This document shows positions 24,365-32,119 of a DNA stretch of 64,000 nucleotides, piece by piece. Position 1 is the first letter of the stretch. Every line of letters begins with the position of its first letter. A program made the translations under genes and the position numbers. Source of the stretch: JBMHDW01 sp049889175 (GTDB taxonomy: Bacteria; Pseudomonadota; Gammaproteobacteria; Comchoanobacterales; Comchoanobacteraceae); NCBI GenBank assembly GCA_049889175.1, contig JBMHDW010000002.1, positions 124,001 to 188,000 on the forward strand. Direction: 5' to 3'. The notes under the pieces were generated by a model, which did not search any database, was not told the origin of the DNA, and saw only the letters and a program-made list of their open reading frames with translations.

Positions 24365-25483
24365 ATGAATCAATTGGGTCAATACTGTACACTAACAACG
24401 TGGGGTGAGTCTCATGGCGATGCTATTGGTGGTGTTATTGATGGATTACCCTCAGGGCTTGTTATTAATATGGACGTTATTCATGCGGATATGCAACGGC
24501 GACGGCCAGGGCAAAGAAAAGATGTTAGTGCCCGTAAAGAACCTGATCAGTTGACCATTCATTCAGGTGTTTATCTAGGCAAAACCACGGGTGCACCATT
24601 GTCTTTCAGTATTGTGAATCAAGATGTTAGATCACAAGATTATCCTCAAAAGCTCATTCGACCTGGTCATGCTGATGCAACTTATTTAGCTAAATATGGT
24701 CATTATGATCCTCGAGGTGGTGGTCGTTCTTCTGCACGTGAAACCGCTATACGCGTCGCTGCTGCCAGTATGATCAAACAGCTGCTTAAACCGTTGGGCA
24801 TCGATGTTTGGGCGTATTTATGTCAAGTTGGACCTTTTCATATGCCTGTTTTGCAGCAGCGCCCTGAAGATGCTCAGGATGCGCTCATCAATGGATCATT
24901 TCCTTGCCCAGATCAAAAGCTATCTCAAGATATGCAAAATCATATTCAATCGCTTAAAGAGGCTGGTAATTCTTGTGGGGGCTGTGTGGGCTTTGTGATT
25001 TCAGGCTTGCCAAAAGGTTTGGGTGAGCCGGTTTATGATAAGTTTGAGGCTAGATTAGCGCAGTCAATGCTTTCGATTCCAGCCAGTAAAGGCTTTGATA
25101 TCGGTCAGGGTTTTGGCGCTGCAGCTATGACAGGCTTAGCTCATAATGATTCGCCTAACGAGCATGATGGCTTTGATAGTAATGCTGCTGGTGGTTTGTT
25201 AGGTGGTATTACCAATGGTGATCCAGTGTATGGACGAGTAGCCTTTAAGCCCACATCAAGTATCAGATTGAGTCAAAAAACTATCGATTACGATGCCAAA
25301 CCAACACAATTGGTTTTGCAAGGCCGTCATGATCCATGTGTGGCTGTTCGTGCAACAGTGGTGGTTGAGGCAATGTGTTGGTTAACTATTATTGATCTTT
25401 TACAGCCTTACTGGCAACAGCAATCCATGCAAAAGATGTTAGATCAACATTCAACAGCAGTCAGCCAAGAAGGATCGCTGTAA
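24365..25483 (+). CDS. aroC: chorismate synthase
   Basis: Last shikimate pathway step: EPSP to chorismate, using reduced FMN. The start ATG at 24365 follows AAGGG and gives the canonical N-terminus MNQLGQYCTLTTWGESHGDAI. Also present are QRRRPGQRKDVSARKEPD near 40-60, PGHADATYLAKYGHYDPRGGGRSSARETAIRVAA near 100-133, and the late KPTSSI and RHDPCVAVRA segments. All FMN and phosphate-binding signatures are there, and 372 residues is normal. The 3' end overlaps the convergent aroK gene by 40 nt. Confidence 0.97.
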   Translation: MNQLGQYCTLTTWGESHGDAIGGVIDGLPSGLVINMDVIHADMQRRRPGQRKDVSARKEPDQLTIHSGVYLGKTTGAPLSFSIVNQDVRSQDYPQKLIRPGHADATYLAKYGHYDPRGGGRSSARETAIRVAAASMIKQLLKPLGIDVWAYLCQVGPFHMPVLQQRPEDAQDALINGSFPCPDQKLSQDMQNHIQSLKEAGNSCGGCVGFVISGLPKGLGEPVYDKFEARLAQSMLSIPASKGFDIGQGFGAAAMTGLAHNDSPNEHDGFDSNAAGGLLGGITNGDPVYGRVAFKPTSSIRLSQKTIDYDAKPTQLVLQGRHDPCVAVRATVVVEAMCWLTIIDLLQPYWQQQSMQKMLDQHSTAVSQEGSL

Positions 25484-25896
25484 CGATGTGTGGCAATGGC
25501 CATGTATTGTTCATGTCGTTGTGCCCACCAAGATGACCAATCATGAGGATAGCGACCATGGTCTTGATGTAATCGTTCGTGTGTCCAGGACATCGGTCGG
25601 TCAAGGTAAAGGCAAAAGCGACATGATTGCTTTATCCATTGTGCATTAGGTGTGAAGAGTGGTGTGCCGCCACCGCAATCCAAAATGCCATCTTTTGATA
25701 GGTTATGTAGTTGAAGGTTTTCTAGCCACATAAAATAGTTATCACCATACTGGCGGATTATCTCTCTTGGTGACATTTCATATGTGTTATCAAGGTGAGT
25801 AACAGGGCGTTGTAAAGTTTTGCTGAGCTGTTGGCTTAGTGTGGTCTTTCCTGATCCTGGAAAGCCAATGATGGCGATGTATACTGATTGATCCAT
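25444..25896 (-). CDS. aroK: shikimate kinase
   Basis: Phosphorylates shikimate with ATP. The P-loop IIGFPGSGKTTLSQQL is at residues 9-24, LDNTYE replaces the usual LDxD motif region, and DCGGGTPLF is the shikimate-binding GGG segment near 73. At 150 residues it is shorter than typical AroK (about 170), and the lid and C-terminal helix look reduced. Its start lies 61 nt inside the end of aroA, so it is translated from the same message. Its 3' end is antisense to the last 40 nt of aroC. Confidence 0.88.
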   Translation of the reverse strand: MDQSVYIAIIGFPGSGKTTLSQQLSKTLQRPVTHLDNTYEMSPREIIRQYGDNYFMWLENLQLHNLSKDGILDCGGGTPLFTPNAQWIKQSCRFCLYLDRPMSWTHERLHQDHGRYPHDWSSWWAQRHEQYMAIATHRYSDPSWLTAVEC

Positions 25897-27110
25897 GTGA
25901 ATGTCTCTTTAAATTGTGGAAAGCTTTTATTAATGCAATGATCGTGACTTAACGGCTTTGCATCAGCGCAGATTGAGTTAGCTAGATGTAACATCATTGC
26001 CATACGGTGATCTTGGTAATGATCTAATGATGCATGATGTAATGCTGATGGGTAAACAACCATTGTGTCATCATGATAATCGATTGCAGCCCCCATTAAA
26101 CCGAGTTGTTGTTGAATTACCTTTGGGCGATTACATTCTTTGGTTGTTGCAATACGGATGCCAGAGAACATGCTGGGTCCTGTATCGGCTTGAGTGGCCA
26201 TTAAGGCCATTAATGGTAATAAGTCAATGCTGTCATTCAAATCTGCTTGAATGGGGTCAATGATTTTTGGCGGGATGATGCTTATTTTTTGTGCATGTAT
26301 TGTTATCTTAGCCCCCATTTGTTTCAAAAGCTTGATGATGGCAGTGTCGGGTTGTGACCATTGTGATAATCTATAGGGCATTGATAGGGCTTTTTGATGT
26401 AGTATTGACCACACTAACCAGTGCCCAATCAAGCCAATATCAATGGGTAAAGAGGTCTCAAAGCCATGGGTGTTGGTTTTGGGGGTGATGCGAATTGAAT
26501 CCCAGTGATCTTGAACTATCTGATGGCCAAGAAAGCGTAGCCAGTCTATGGTCATTGAAATGAAAGGGCGCTCACCAGCGTGTTGCAGATTAATCGATGA
26601 AGGCGGTTGATTAGTTAGTGCAAGAACGCATAATAAAGCGCTTATCGGCTGGCTGTCTTCGCTATGAATGGTTATCGATGTGTTAGTTAAGGGCCCATGA
26701 ATACTTAAAGGTGCAAAGCCTGGATGCTCTAAATACTGTATCTGTGCACCACAATCAATTAATGTATTGACCAAAGTGGCCATAGGGCGTGTTTGGCATG
26801 ATGCATCACCCGTTATGATGGTTTTGTGGGGTTGAGTGGCAGCTAGCGCACTAACAAATCTTAATAAAATACCCGAGTTACCAGCATCTAGTTGGCTTTT
26901 AAATGGCCAGCCATTGGGCGTTACTGTTGCTGTATTGTGACTGATTTGAATCATCAATGGATCTTTAAGCATTGAGATTAAGGTATAGACATCATCAGAT
27001 AAGGTTACAGGTGTAATGTGACTTGGTGAGTCGCAAAATAGCGCCATTAAAAGAGCCCTCAATTGATGAGATTTTGAGATGGGCATTAAGTAATGTGGTA
27101 TTTGAATCAT
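25836..27110 (-). CDS. aroA: 5-enolpyruvylshikimate-3-phosphate synthase
   Basis: Transfers enolpyruvate from PEP to shikimate 3-phosphate. I start at the ATG at 27110, because MIQIPHYLMPISKSHQLRALLM places the conserved Lys near residue 13 as usual; an ATG 12 codons upstream is possible. DAGNSGILLRF near 78, TGDASCQTRPM near 102, SQPISALL near 155 and ATTKECNR near 310 are the family signatures. The first motif reads PISKS instead of PGSKS, a variation at a normally glycine position. It is coupled to aroK by a 61-nt overlap. Confidence 0.93.
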   Translation of the reverse strand: MIQIPHYLMPISKSHQLRALLMALFCDSPSHITPVTLSDDVYTLISMLKDPLMIQISHNTATVTPNGWPFKSQLDAGNSGILLRFVSALAATQPHKTIITGDASCQTRPMATLVNTLIDCGAQIQYLEHPGFAPLSIHGPLTNTSITIHSEDSQPISALLCVLALTNQPPSSINLQHAGERPFISMTIDWLRFLGHQIVQDHWDSIRITPKTNTHGFETSLPIDIGLIGHWLVWSILHQKALSMPYRLSQWSQPDTAIIKLLKQMGAKITIHAQKISIIPPKIIDPIQADLNDSIDLLPLMALMATQADTGPSMFSGIRIATTKECNRPKVIQQQLGLMGAAIDYHDDTMVVYPSALHHASLDHYQDHRMAMMLHLANSICADAKPLSHDHCINKSFPQFKETFTWINQYTSPSLAFQDQERPH

Positions 27111-27217
27111 GAAAGGCAGTCTAGCGATTATTATGCACTCATGCAAGTTACGTTGCTAAAGGTTTAAAAACCATTCATCTTGAGTTAAACTGATTTTAAG
27201 ATTAAATTAAGGATGTT

Positions 27218-27415
27218 TTGCTGGAAAAAGAGTTACTACAGTTGTTGGTTTGTCCTCAAACAGGAGGTCGTTTGCTGTGGTTCCCAGATCAGGCTGAGCT
27301 TGTTTCCTTAGCAGCACGTTGTGCCTATCCTGTGAAGCAAGGCGTGCCCATTTTGCTCAAAGAGCAAGCAAGACCAATTCATCAGGAGGAATATGAGTCA
27401 ATTCAACGAAGATAA
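27218..27415 (+). CDS. Trm112-like small protein (YcaR/UPF0434 family)
   Basis: A 65-residue protein matching the YcaR family: LLVCPQTGGRLLWFPDQAELVS, then AARCAYPVKQGVPILL near the end. The bacterial family resembles the zinc-binding Trm112 methyltransferase partner but usually keeps only some Cys, as here (two). The start is TTG at 27218 with AAGGA 5 nt upstream; no in-frame ATG exists. The 3' end overlaps the HIT gene by 23 nt. In many gammaproteobacteria this gene sits beside kdsB or lpxK, which are not seen here. Confidence 0.85.
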   Translation: MLEKELLQLLVCPQTGGRLLWFPDQAELVSLAARCAYPVKQGVPILLKEQARPIHQEEYESIQRR

Positions 27416-27746
27416 AACCCTTTTTACGCGTATCATTGAACGTCATATCCCTGCGGATATTGTTTATGAAGATGAATTATGCATTGCCATTAAAGATATT
27501 ATGCCTCAAGCCCCTGTTCATGTTTTATTAATTCCCAAAAAAGTCATTCCTAAGTTAAATGAAATGATTGATGAGGATGCAGCACTAATGGGGCATCTTA
27601 TGACTCGTATTCCTCAAATAACCCGATCGCTCTCATTGAGTGACTACCGTGTAGTGATTAACCACGGCGCATCAGCAGGTCAAACAGTATTTCATCTACA
27701 TATTCATATTCTCGGCGGACGCGATTTCCAATGGCCTCCAGGTTAG
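27393..27746 (+). CDS. hinT: HIT-family purine nucleoside phosphoramidase
   Basis: Histidine-triad hydrolase of 117 residues. The catalytic triad is in QTVFHLHIHILGG near residue 100. The N-terminal TLFTRIIERHIPADIVYEDELCIAIKDI and APVHVLLIPKK segments are typical of HinT. Strong AGGAGG site before ATG 27393, which lies inside the preceding gene. The end overlaps the convergent smpB by 4 nt. Confidence 0.95.
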   Translation: MSQFNEDKTLFTRIIERHIPADIVYEDELCIAIKDIMPQAPVHVLLIPKKVIPKLNEMIDEDAALMGHLMTRIPQITRSLSLSDYRVVINHGASAGQTVFHLHIHILGGRDFQWPPG

Positions 27747-28204
27747 TAGCGACCTTCTTTAAGTGCTTTTCCCTGATCTCGTTTCCATTCGCGTTCTTTG
27801 ATATCTTGCCTTTTATCACGCTGGTTTTTACCAACGCACAATGCGATGCTGAGCTTAGCGCGTTGTTTACGTAGATGAAGGGTAAGTGGAATAATAGTTG
27901 CTTTTTTGCGAGTGACTGCGCCAAGTAATGTGTCAATTTCTTTGCGATGAAGTAATAATTTTCGGCGTCGATTAGGTTCAGGGTTAAGATAAGCGGGTAT
28001 GGTTGCTAGTGGTGTGATTTGTGATTGCAGCAACCATGCTTCATTATTCACGATGGTGACATATGATTCAGCAAGCTGACCATGTTTTTGTCGTAAACTT
28101 TTAATTTCCCATCCTTCTAAAACAATGCCGCACTCAAAGGTCTCTAACCAGTGGTAGTTGAACTTGGCTTTCCTACGGTTGTCGATCAAAATGGTGTCAC
28201 TCAT
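27743..28204 (-). CDS. smpB: SsrA-binding protein
   Basis: Binds tmRNA and brings it to stalled ribosomes. It is 153 residues, with the core NRRKAKFNYHWLETFECGIVLEGWEIKSLR and the C-terminal basic tail KNQRDKRQDIKEREWKRDQG, which is the part that enters the empty mRNA channel. It acts together with the ssrA RNA at 12.7 kb. It is divergent from ratA, the usual gammaproteobacterial arrangement. Confidence 0.97.
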   Translation of the reverse strand: MSDTILIDNRRKAKFNYHWLETFECGIVLEGWEIKSLRQKHGQLAESYVTIVNNEAWLLQSQITPLATIPAYLNPEPNRRRKLLLHRKEIDTLLGAVTRKKATIIPLTLHLRKQRAKLSIALCVGKNQRDKRQDIKEREWKRDQGKALKEGRY

Positions 28205-28265
28205 GCATGGTGTGTCTGGTTAATATGTGTTAGATTGTTTTGATCATAACGTTTTTTATTCATTT

Positions 28266-28688
28266 ATGCAAACCATCGAACGTAAACAAATTGTGCCTTA
28301 TTCCAGAGAACAAATGTATGATCTCGTTAATGATGTTGAGCGCTATCCAGAATTTATACCTTTGTGTCACCAAGGTGTTATACACGAGTGTGATTCACAT
28401 CATATGTGTGCATCATTGGTTTTTGGTAGAGGCATGTTATCTGCTCAGTTGACAACCAATAATGTTTTGGCTCGACCAAGCCGAATTGAGATGAGCTTTG
28501 AATCAGGACCATTGGAAAGCCTCAAAGGGCTTTGGCAATTTACACAAGATGGCCAGCAAACACTTATTGAGTTCTCAGTTTCTTTTGAGATATCATCGGG
28601 TATGTTTATGCTAAAGCCAATGCTGACTAGTATTTTAGATACCATGGTAGCTCGATTTTGTGAGCGGGCTAAGGAAATATATGATTAA
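28266..28688 (+). CDS. ratA: RatA-like START-domain protein
   Basis: A 140-residue member of the polyketide cyclase/START-like family (YfjG/RatA, related to mitochondrial Coq10). It has MYDLVNDVERYPEFIPLCHQ near residue 17 and the C-terminal helix ILDTMVARFCERAKEIYD. In E. coli it was described as a 50S-binding toxin; its relation to Coq10 suggests a ubiquinone-chaperone role, and the sequence cannot decide. ATG 28266 is chosen because it gives the normal N-terminus; no clear ribosome site is seen. Overlaps rnfH by 8 nt. Confidence 0.9.
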   Translation: MQTIERKQIVPYSREQMYDLVNDVERYPEFIPLCHQGVIHECDSHHMCASLVFGRGMLSAQLTTNNVLARPSRIEMSFESGPLESLKGLWQFTQDGQQTLIEFSVSFEISSGMFMLKPMLTSILDTMVARFCERAKEIYD

Positions 28689-28950
28689 TGTAAAGGTGTT
28701 TTACAGTAAGGATGGCGAAAAGATACATACATGGTACGCTCACGTTAAGCCAGGTGCCACAGTTCGGATGGTGCTGCAGGATGTGCCGTGGCTTACAGAG
28801 ATGCCGCAAGAGTCTATGGTTGGCATCTATGGTCATACAGCAACATTAGATACTGTATTGAATCATAATGACCGCATTGAGCTATACGTGCCACTGATCA
28901 TCGACGTTAAGGAAGCTAGGAAACTTAAGGTGGCTCAAAAGCGATCTTAA
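28681..28950 (+). CDS. rnfH: RnfH-family ubiquitin-fold protein
   Basis: An 89-residue beta-grasp protein of the RnfH (UPF0125) family, usually encoded after ratA. Recognisable parts are INVKVFYSKDGEK at the start, GATVRMVLQD, VGIYGHTATLDTVLNHNDRIELYVPL, and the basic tail. Function is not established. Starting at ATG 28681 gives the standard length. Its stop overlaps a tiny convergent gene by 4 nt. Confidence 0.9.
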   Translation: MINVKVFYSKDGEKIHTWYAHVKPGATVRMVLQDVPWLTEMPQESMVGIYGHTATLDTVLNHNDRIELYVPLIIDVKEARKLKVAQKRS

Positions 28951-29051
28951 CTATGATGAAAATAATAATGTAATGCATAAATCACTACAATAATTACAGC
29001 ATAGGCTGCAAGATTAGCAATGAAGTATTGGAATGGGCCGAAATTTTTCAT
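28947..29051 (-). CDS. 34-residue membrane peptide with His-rich tail
   Basis: The reading frame from ATG 29051 encodes MKNFGPFQYFIANLAAYAVI followed by IVVIYALHYYFHHS. It is one hydrophobic span and a C-terminal cluster of aromatic residues and three His. It closely resembles the next peptide upstream (QYFIANLAAYAVII...LHYYFHH against QYLIARIVTAFIVAM...VHHYFHH), so the two are tandem paralogues, which supports both being real. No family is recognised. The His tail could bind a metal. Comparable small single-span proteins serve as subunits of oxidases or transporters, but that is inference. Confidence 0.65.
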   Translation of the reverse strand: MKNFGPFQYFIANLAAYAVIIVVIYALHYYFHHS

Positions 29052-29075
29052 TGAGAACTTTTAAGTTAAATAGCA

Positions 29076-29168
29076 TTAATGATGAAAGTAATGGTGTACA
29101 CCAAAAACAATCATTGCAACTATAAATGCGGTAACAATTCTTGCAATTAAATACTGATTAAAATTCAT
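29076..29168 (-). CDS. 30-residue membrane peptide with His-rich tail
   Basis: The frame from ATG 29168 encodes MNFNQYLIARIVTAFIVAMI followed by VFGVHHYFHH and TAA. AGGAG lies 6 nt before the ATG, a strong ribosome site. It has one membrane span and four His in the last six positions region. Paralogue of the next peptide downstream, 24 nt away. It is the first gene after a structured RNA segment on the same strand, so that segment may be its leader. Confidence 0.7.
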   Translation of the reverse strand: MNFNQYLIARIVTAFIVAMIVFGVHHYFHH

Positions 29169-29194
29169 ATGAAACTCCTATTTTGTTAATATTA

Positions 29195-29330
29195 AGAGGC
29201 CGCAGGTAATCACGTGGGTTACTGGGGCGGTTGACCGGTATGACTGGGATTCTGCACCGTATGCAGCCTTCACGCTCTATCACACTATAAGGTTTCCGCC
29301 AAGATTGTCATGTTAACAACCGCGACCTCT
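29195..29330 (-). ncRNA. structured RNA element, possible leader/riboswitch of the two peptides
   Basis: Read on the minus strand, the ends AGAGGTCGC and GCGGCCTCT pair (one G-U) to close a 136-nt domain. Inside are a hairpin GGTTGT/ACAATC, a stem GGCGG/CCGCC that encloses the hairpin CTGCA/TGCAG, and a third hairpin GTAA/TTAC. This is a branched fold around a junction. A -10-like TATAAA lies just upstream (29337-29342). No terminator follows; the first peptide's ribosome site is 20 nt downstream, so control of translation is plausible. Scattered similarity to cobalamin riboswitch pieces (GGTGCAGAATCC, ACCTGC) is weak and the B12 box is not intact. Strand and class are uncertain. Confidence 0.45.
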
Positions 29331-29495
29331 GAAATCTTTATAGATCATAATTTAAAATTTGACATGAAATAATTAAAAAATTTTCAAAAACACATTAAAA
29401 AATACGCTAAAGGTATTTTTTTGCGCGTTTAAGGGGTTTTTAATCGGGTTTGCCAGTGGAATTAAAGAAAACTTAAGAAAAGTTTAAGGCCTGGT

Positions 29496-29524
29496 TTGAC
29501 AAGTTGATAATGCAGTGAGATGAT
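29496..29524 (+). promoter_or_regulatory. sigma-70-type promoter for outer-membrane porin
   Basis: Consensus -35 TTGACA (29496-29501), 17-nt spacer, -10-like GATGAT (29519-29524). It lies 58 nt before the porin ATG. The AT-rich stretch 29343-29495 before it holds no gene. Confidence 0.55.
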
Positions 29525-29582
29525 GAGCTTGCATCCAATTCTGGAAACAGAATGAATTCAAATGGTAAATAGGAGTTACGTA

Positions 29583-30809
29583 ATGTTAAATAAAAAATTA
29601 GTTGCAAGCACTGCAGCATTGTTAGCGATGCCCGCATTGTTTGGTTTAGTGAGTGTTCATGCGGGACAAGGTCCTGAAGCTTCAAAGGGCTGTGTTCCAT
29701 TTGGAACGACAGGTTCGTTGAAATATGGTTTAGGCTCAACCGATAACCATGCTGATGCTGTTCATTATACCACTGGTTCTTTGACCTTTTCTTCCACATG
29801 TGAAGATGGTGCTAGTAGTCGAGTGACATTTGGTCTTGGTGATACCGATCCAAAAGCCTCAACAGATACCAGCGCTACTTCGCTTGGAGAAAATGTTCAC
29901 GTAGTGGCTGAATTTTCTGCCCCGGTTGCAGAAGGTGTTACTGTCGGCGTTACACATGTAGGAGCCGGTATGAGTCCTAATGCTTTTGGTGAAGTGGGTG
30001 TTACTGATTATGATTCTGTAGGTAAAACTAAAACAACTAATAATGTTGTAGATTACCCAAGTTATGGAATAAATACACAAGATGGTCTTTTCTTAGTTGA
30101 TGGGTTTGAAAGATCTGAGCTTGGTGTTTCTGGCCAAGTTGCTGGTGCTGTGTTAAATTTTGCACTTTCAAATAACCACTCAGGCGATACGGATCAAGGT
30201 GTACCTAACTGGAGATTAAGCGGTGAATACGGTGTGATGGATGGCCTTACAGTTAAGGCTGGTATTGCTCATATGGGTAAAGAACAAGAGTACTCAAGAA
30301 ACGGAACTCAGAAAGCGGAAGCTGATGCTGATACTGAAATAGGTAAGAACAATACAGATGGTTCATATGCTCTGGGTGCAGAATACACTGGCTTTGATGG
30401 TATGAAAGTGACAGCGGGTTATAGACGTGATAAAATAACTAGTCGAAAATCAACTGCTGAAGGTAATACTGGTGTTGATGCAGTTGCTGCTGCTACAGCT
30501 AAAATGAATATGGATGATGTTTCAACATGGGCTCTTGGTCTTTCATTTACAGGTATTGACGGAGTCGAACTTGGAGCTGATGTTTACTTTGCAAAAGGAG
30601 CTTTTGAGAACCATGTAACAGGAGTAGGTAGTGCTGCGGCTGATGCTGTGGATACACCAGCAGAGTCTAATGGTATGAGAGTCAATGCGAGTTATGCTGT
30701 AACTGACAATGTGACTTTAGGTGCTGTCTTTATGAATCAAGAGATGATAGTTAATGGTGGTTCTGAGAGTGCTAATTCTACTAATTTAACTCTCGGGTTT
30801 AAATTCTAG
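29583..30809 (+). CDS. outer-membrane porin-like beta-barrel
   Basis: A 408-residue exported protein. The signal peptide (MLNKKLVASTAALLAMPALF through VSVHAG) is followed by alternating amphipathic strands rich in Gly, Asp and Thr. It ends with the classic outer-membrane C-terminal Phe (NLTLGFKF), which the BAM complex recognises. Segments such as VTVGVTHVGAGM, GVSGQVAGAVLNFALSNNH and GMKVTAGYRRDK look like porin strands; general diffusion porin is the likely role. AGGAG before the ATG, its own promoter and terminator. It probably depends on the lptD-neighbouring surA and on BAM for assembly. Confidence 0.85.
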   Translation: MLNKKLVASTAALLAMPALFGLVSVHAGQGPEASKGCVPFGTTGSLKYGLGSTDNHADAVHYTTGSLTFSSTCEDGASSRVTFGLGDTDPKASTDTSATSLGENVHVVAEFSAPVAEGVTVGVTHVGAGMSPNAFGEVGVTDYDSVGKTKTTNNVVDYPSYGINTQDGLFLVDGFERSELGVSGQVAGAVLNFALSNNHSGDTDQGVPNWRLSGEYGVMDGLTVKAGIAHMGKEQEYSRNGTQKAEADADTEIGKNNTDGSYALGAEYTGFDGMKVTAGYRRDKITSRKSTAEGNTGVDAVAAATAKMNMDDVSTWALGLSFTGIDGVELGADVYFAKGAFENHVTGVGSAAADAVDTPAESNGMRVNASYAVTDNVTLGAVFMNQEMIVNGGSESANSTNLTLGFKF

Positions 30810-30846
30810 TATACCAAAGATTTCTAAGTTATTTAGATAATCATGA

Positions 30847-30872
30847 AAAAGGGAGCTTTTGCTCCCTTTTTT
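30847..30872 (+). terminator. Rho-independent terminator
   Basis: GGGAGC/GCTCCC stem with TTTT loop, flanked by A-tract and T-tract, 40 nt after the porin stop. Confidence 0.9.
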
Positions 30873-30892
30873 GTTATAGTAATAATAAAAAT

Positions 30893-30920
30893 TTGATAAT
30901 AATAATATCTCTGTTATGAT
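30893..30920 (+). promoter_or_regulatory. sigma-70-type promoter
   Basis: TTGATA (30893-30898), 16-nt spacer, TATGAT (30915-30920), 26 nt before the next start codon. Confidence 0.5.
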
Positions 30921-30946
30921 AACTTCAATGATAACAGAGGATAATA

Positions 30947-32080
30947 ATGATATATTCGAAAAGAATAATAACTTCAATGGTAATACTAGGCCTCAGTGCA
31001 CCTTATATTGCACAAGCTGAAAACAACATCATGGATTTTGTAGGTGGTGAGGACTTTACATCATTGAAGAATCTAAATAATCACGTTGGTTTTGCTGCTG
31101 ATGTTACCATGACACAAAATGTGAGACAATCAGATCAACTCAATGAATACTGGACTCATTATGGTTTTAATAAAGGTCAACTAGCGCCATCATGGATTGG
31201 AATATCATTGAATAATCTTTTCTTCTTACAGTTTGGACTTAATGATGGTGAAACTGAGAATGTTGATCATTATGTTTATGATGATTGGTACTTTGGCGGA
31301 CCTAATAATAGCTTTTATCTTCAGTTTGGGGATGATGAAACTTCTTTAATTGTTGGTAAGCATCAAAACCTCATCTCATCTGCATCTCGATACATGAAAA
31401 GTAACAACATGTATGCAATCGATAGAACCTGGGTTGATGTCCAAGGTAAATTTGGGCAAGAAAATCACTATCTTCAAGTAAGTCAGCCTTTACTTGATGG
31501 CCAAAACGCATTTTTAACACAGTTACTTGTTGGCGATGATTCAGGTGGTATGGGCATTGAGGTCAGTGCATCAAAAGATGCACAAGGTCATTTAGTTAAT
31601 CAAGCTAGTTTTGGTCTTAATATGGCAATATCTAATCATTTAACATTATCTTCAGTTTTTTCTGCTCAGGGTGGTTACATAGCGATGAATCCATCTGTTG
31701 AGTTAATGACCAATAATACTGATCAAATACTTAATGGTGCAAGCGCATTATTAAGTATCGATTACCAAAATGATATATTGTTTACAGGTTACAGTATTGG
31801 TGCTGCATCACAATATGACACACGAACTGGTGATAGCAATGAATTCTTTAGATCAAACTCATATATTGGGTTGGGCGATGATGAATTCAATATTACTTAT
31901 TCTATTATGCAGCAGAATAATAACTGGTCAACTGAGTATCTAAATCAACAAGTGAAGTTGGGTATTGCGTTAGATGACCATTACTCATTAAACTTAGCTT
32001 ATAATGATTACGCTATTGATGAACATAATGCTATTGGAAGTGGGCAAGTTTTTGAAAGCTCAATTCGATATACATTATAA
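30947..32080 (+). CDS. exported, probable outer-membrane beta-barrel protein
   Basis: A 377-residue protein with a signal peptide (MIYSKRIITSMVILGLSAPY, then IAQA before the mature ENN). The mature part has many alternating aromatic strands (SFYLQFGDDETSLIVGKHQ, FTGYSIGAASQYD, YSLNLAYNDYAI) and ends SSIRYTL. This resembles Gram-negative porins of the 16-stranded type, in overall pattern rather than in any motif I can name. AGAGG lies 8 nt before the ATG. It follows the first porin but has its own promoter. Confidence 0.75.
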   Translation: MIYSKRIITSMVILGLSAPYIAQAENNIMDFVGGEDFTSLKNLNNHVGFAADVTMTQNVRQSDQLNEYWTHYGFNKGQLAPSWIGISLNNLFFLQFGLNDGETENVDHYVYDDWYFGGPNNSFYLQFGDDETSLIVGKHQNLISSASRYMKSNNMYAIDRTWVDVQGKFGQENHYLQVSQPLLDGQNAFLTQLLVGDDSGGMGIEVSASKDAQGHLVNQASFGLNMAISNHLTLSSVFSAQGGYIAMNPSVELMTNNTDQILNGASALLSIDYQNDILFTGYSIGAASQYDTRTGDSNEFFRSNSYIGLGDDEFNITYSIMQQNNNWSTEYLNQQVKLGIALDDHYSLNLAYNDYAIDEHNAIGSGQVFESSIRYTL

Positions 32081-32119
32081 ATATTTGCACTTTAATGCTA
32101 TATTTGTAACACTAGCAGC

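Noticed and set aside
29195..29330. Cobalamin riboswitch, 6S RNA or SRP RNA as identity of the structured element
   Set aside because: Only scattered short matches; no intact B12 box, no 6S bubble consensus, no SRP GGAAG apical loop. Left as unclassified.
29359..29364. Consensus TTGACA on the plus strand as a promoter
   Set aside because: No -10 at 16-18 nt; the better porin promoter is at 29496-29524.
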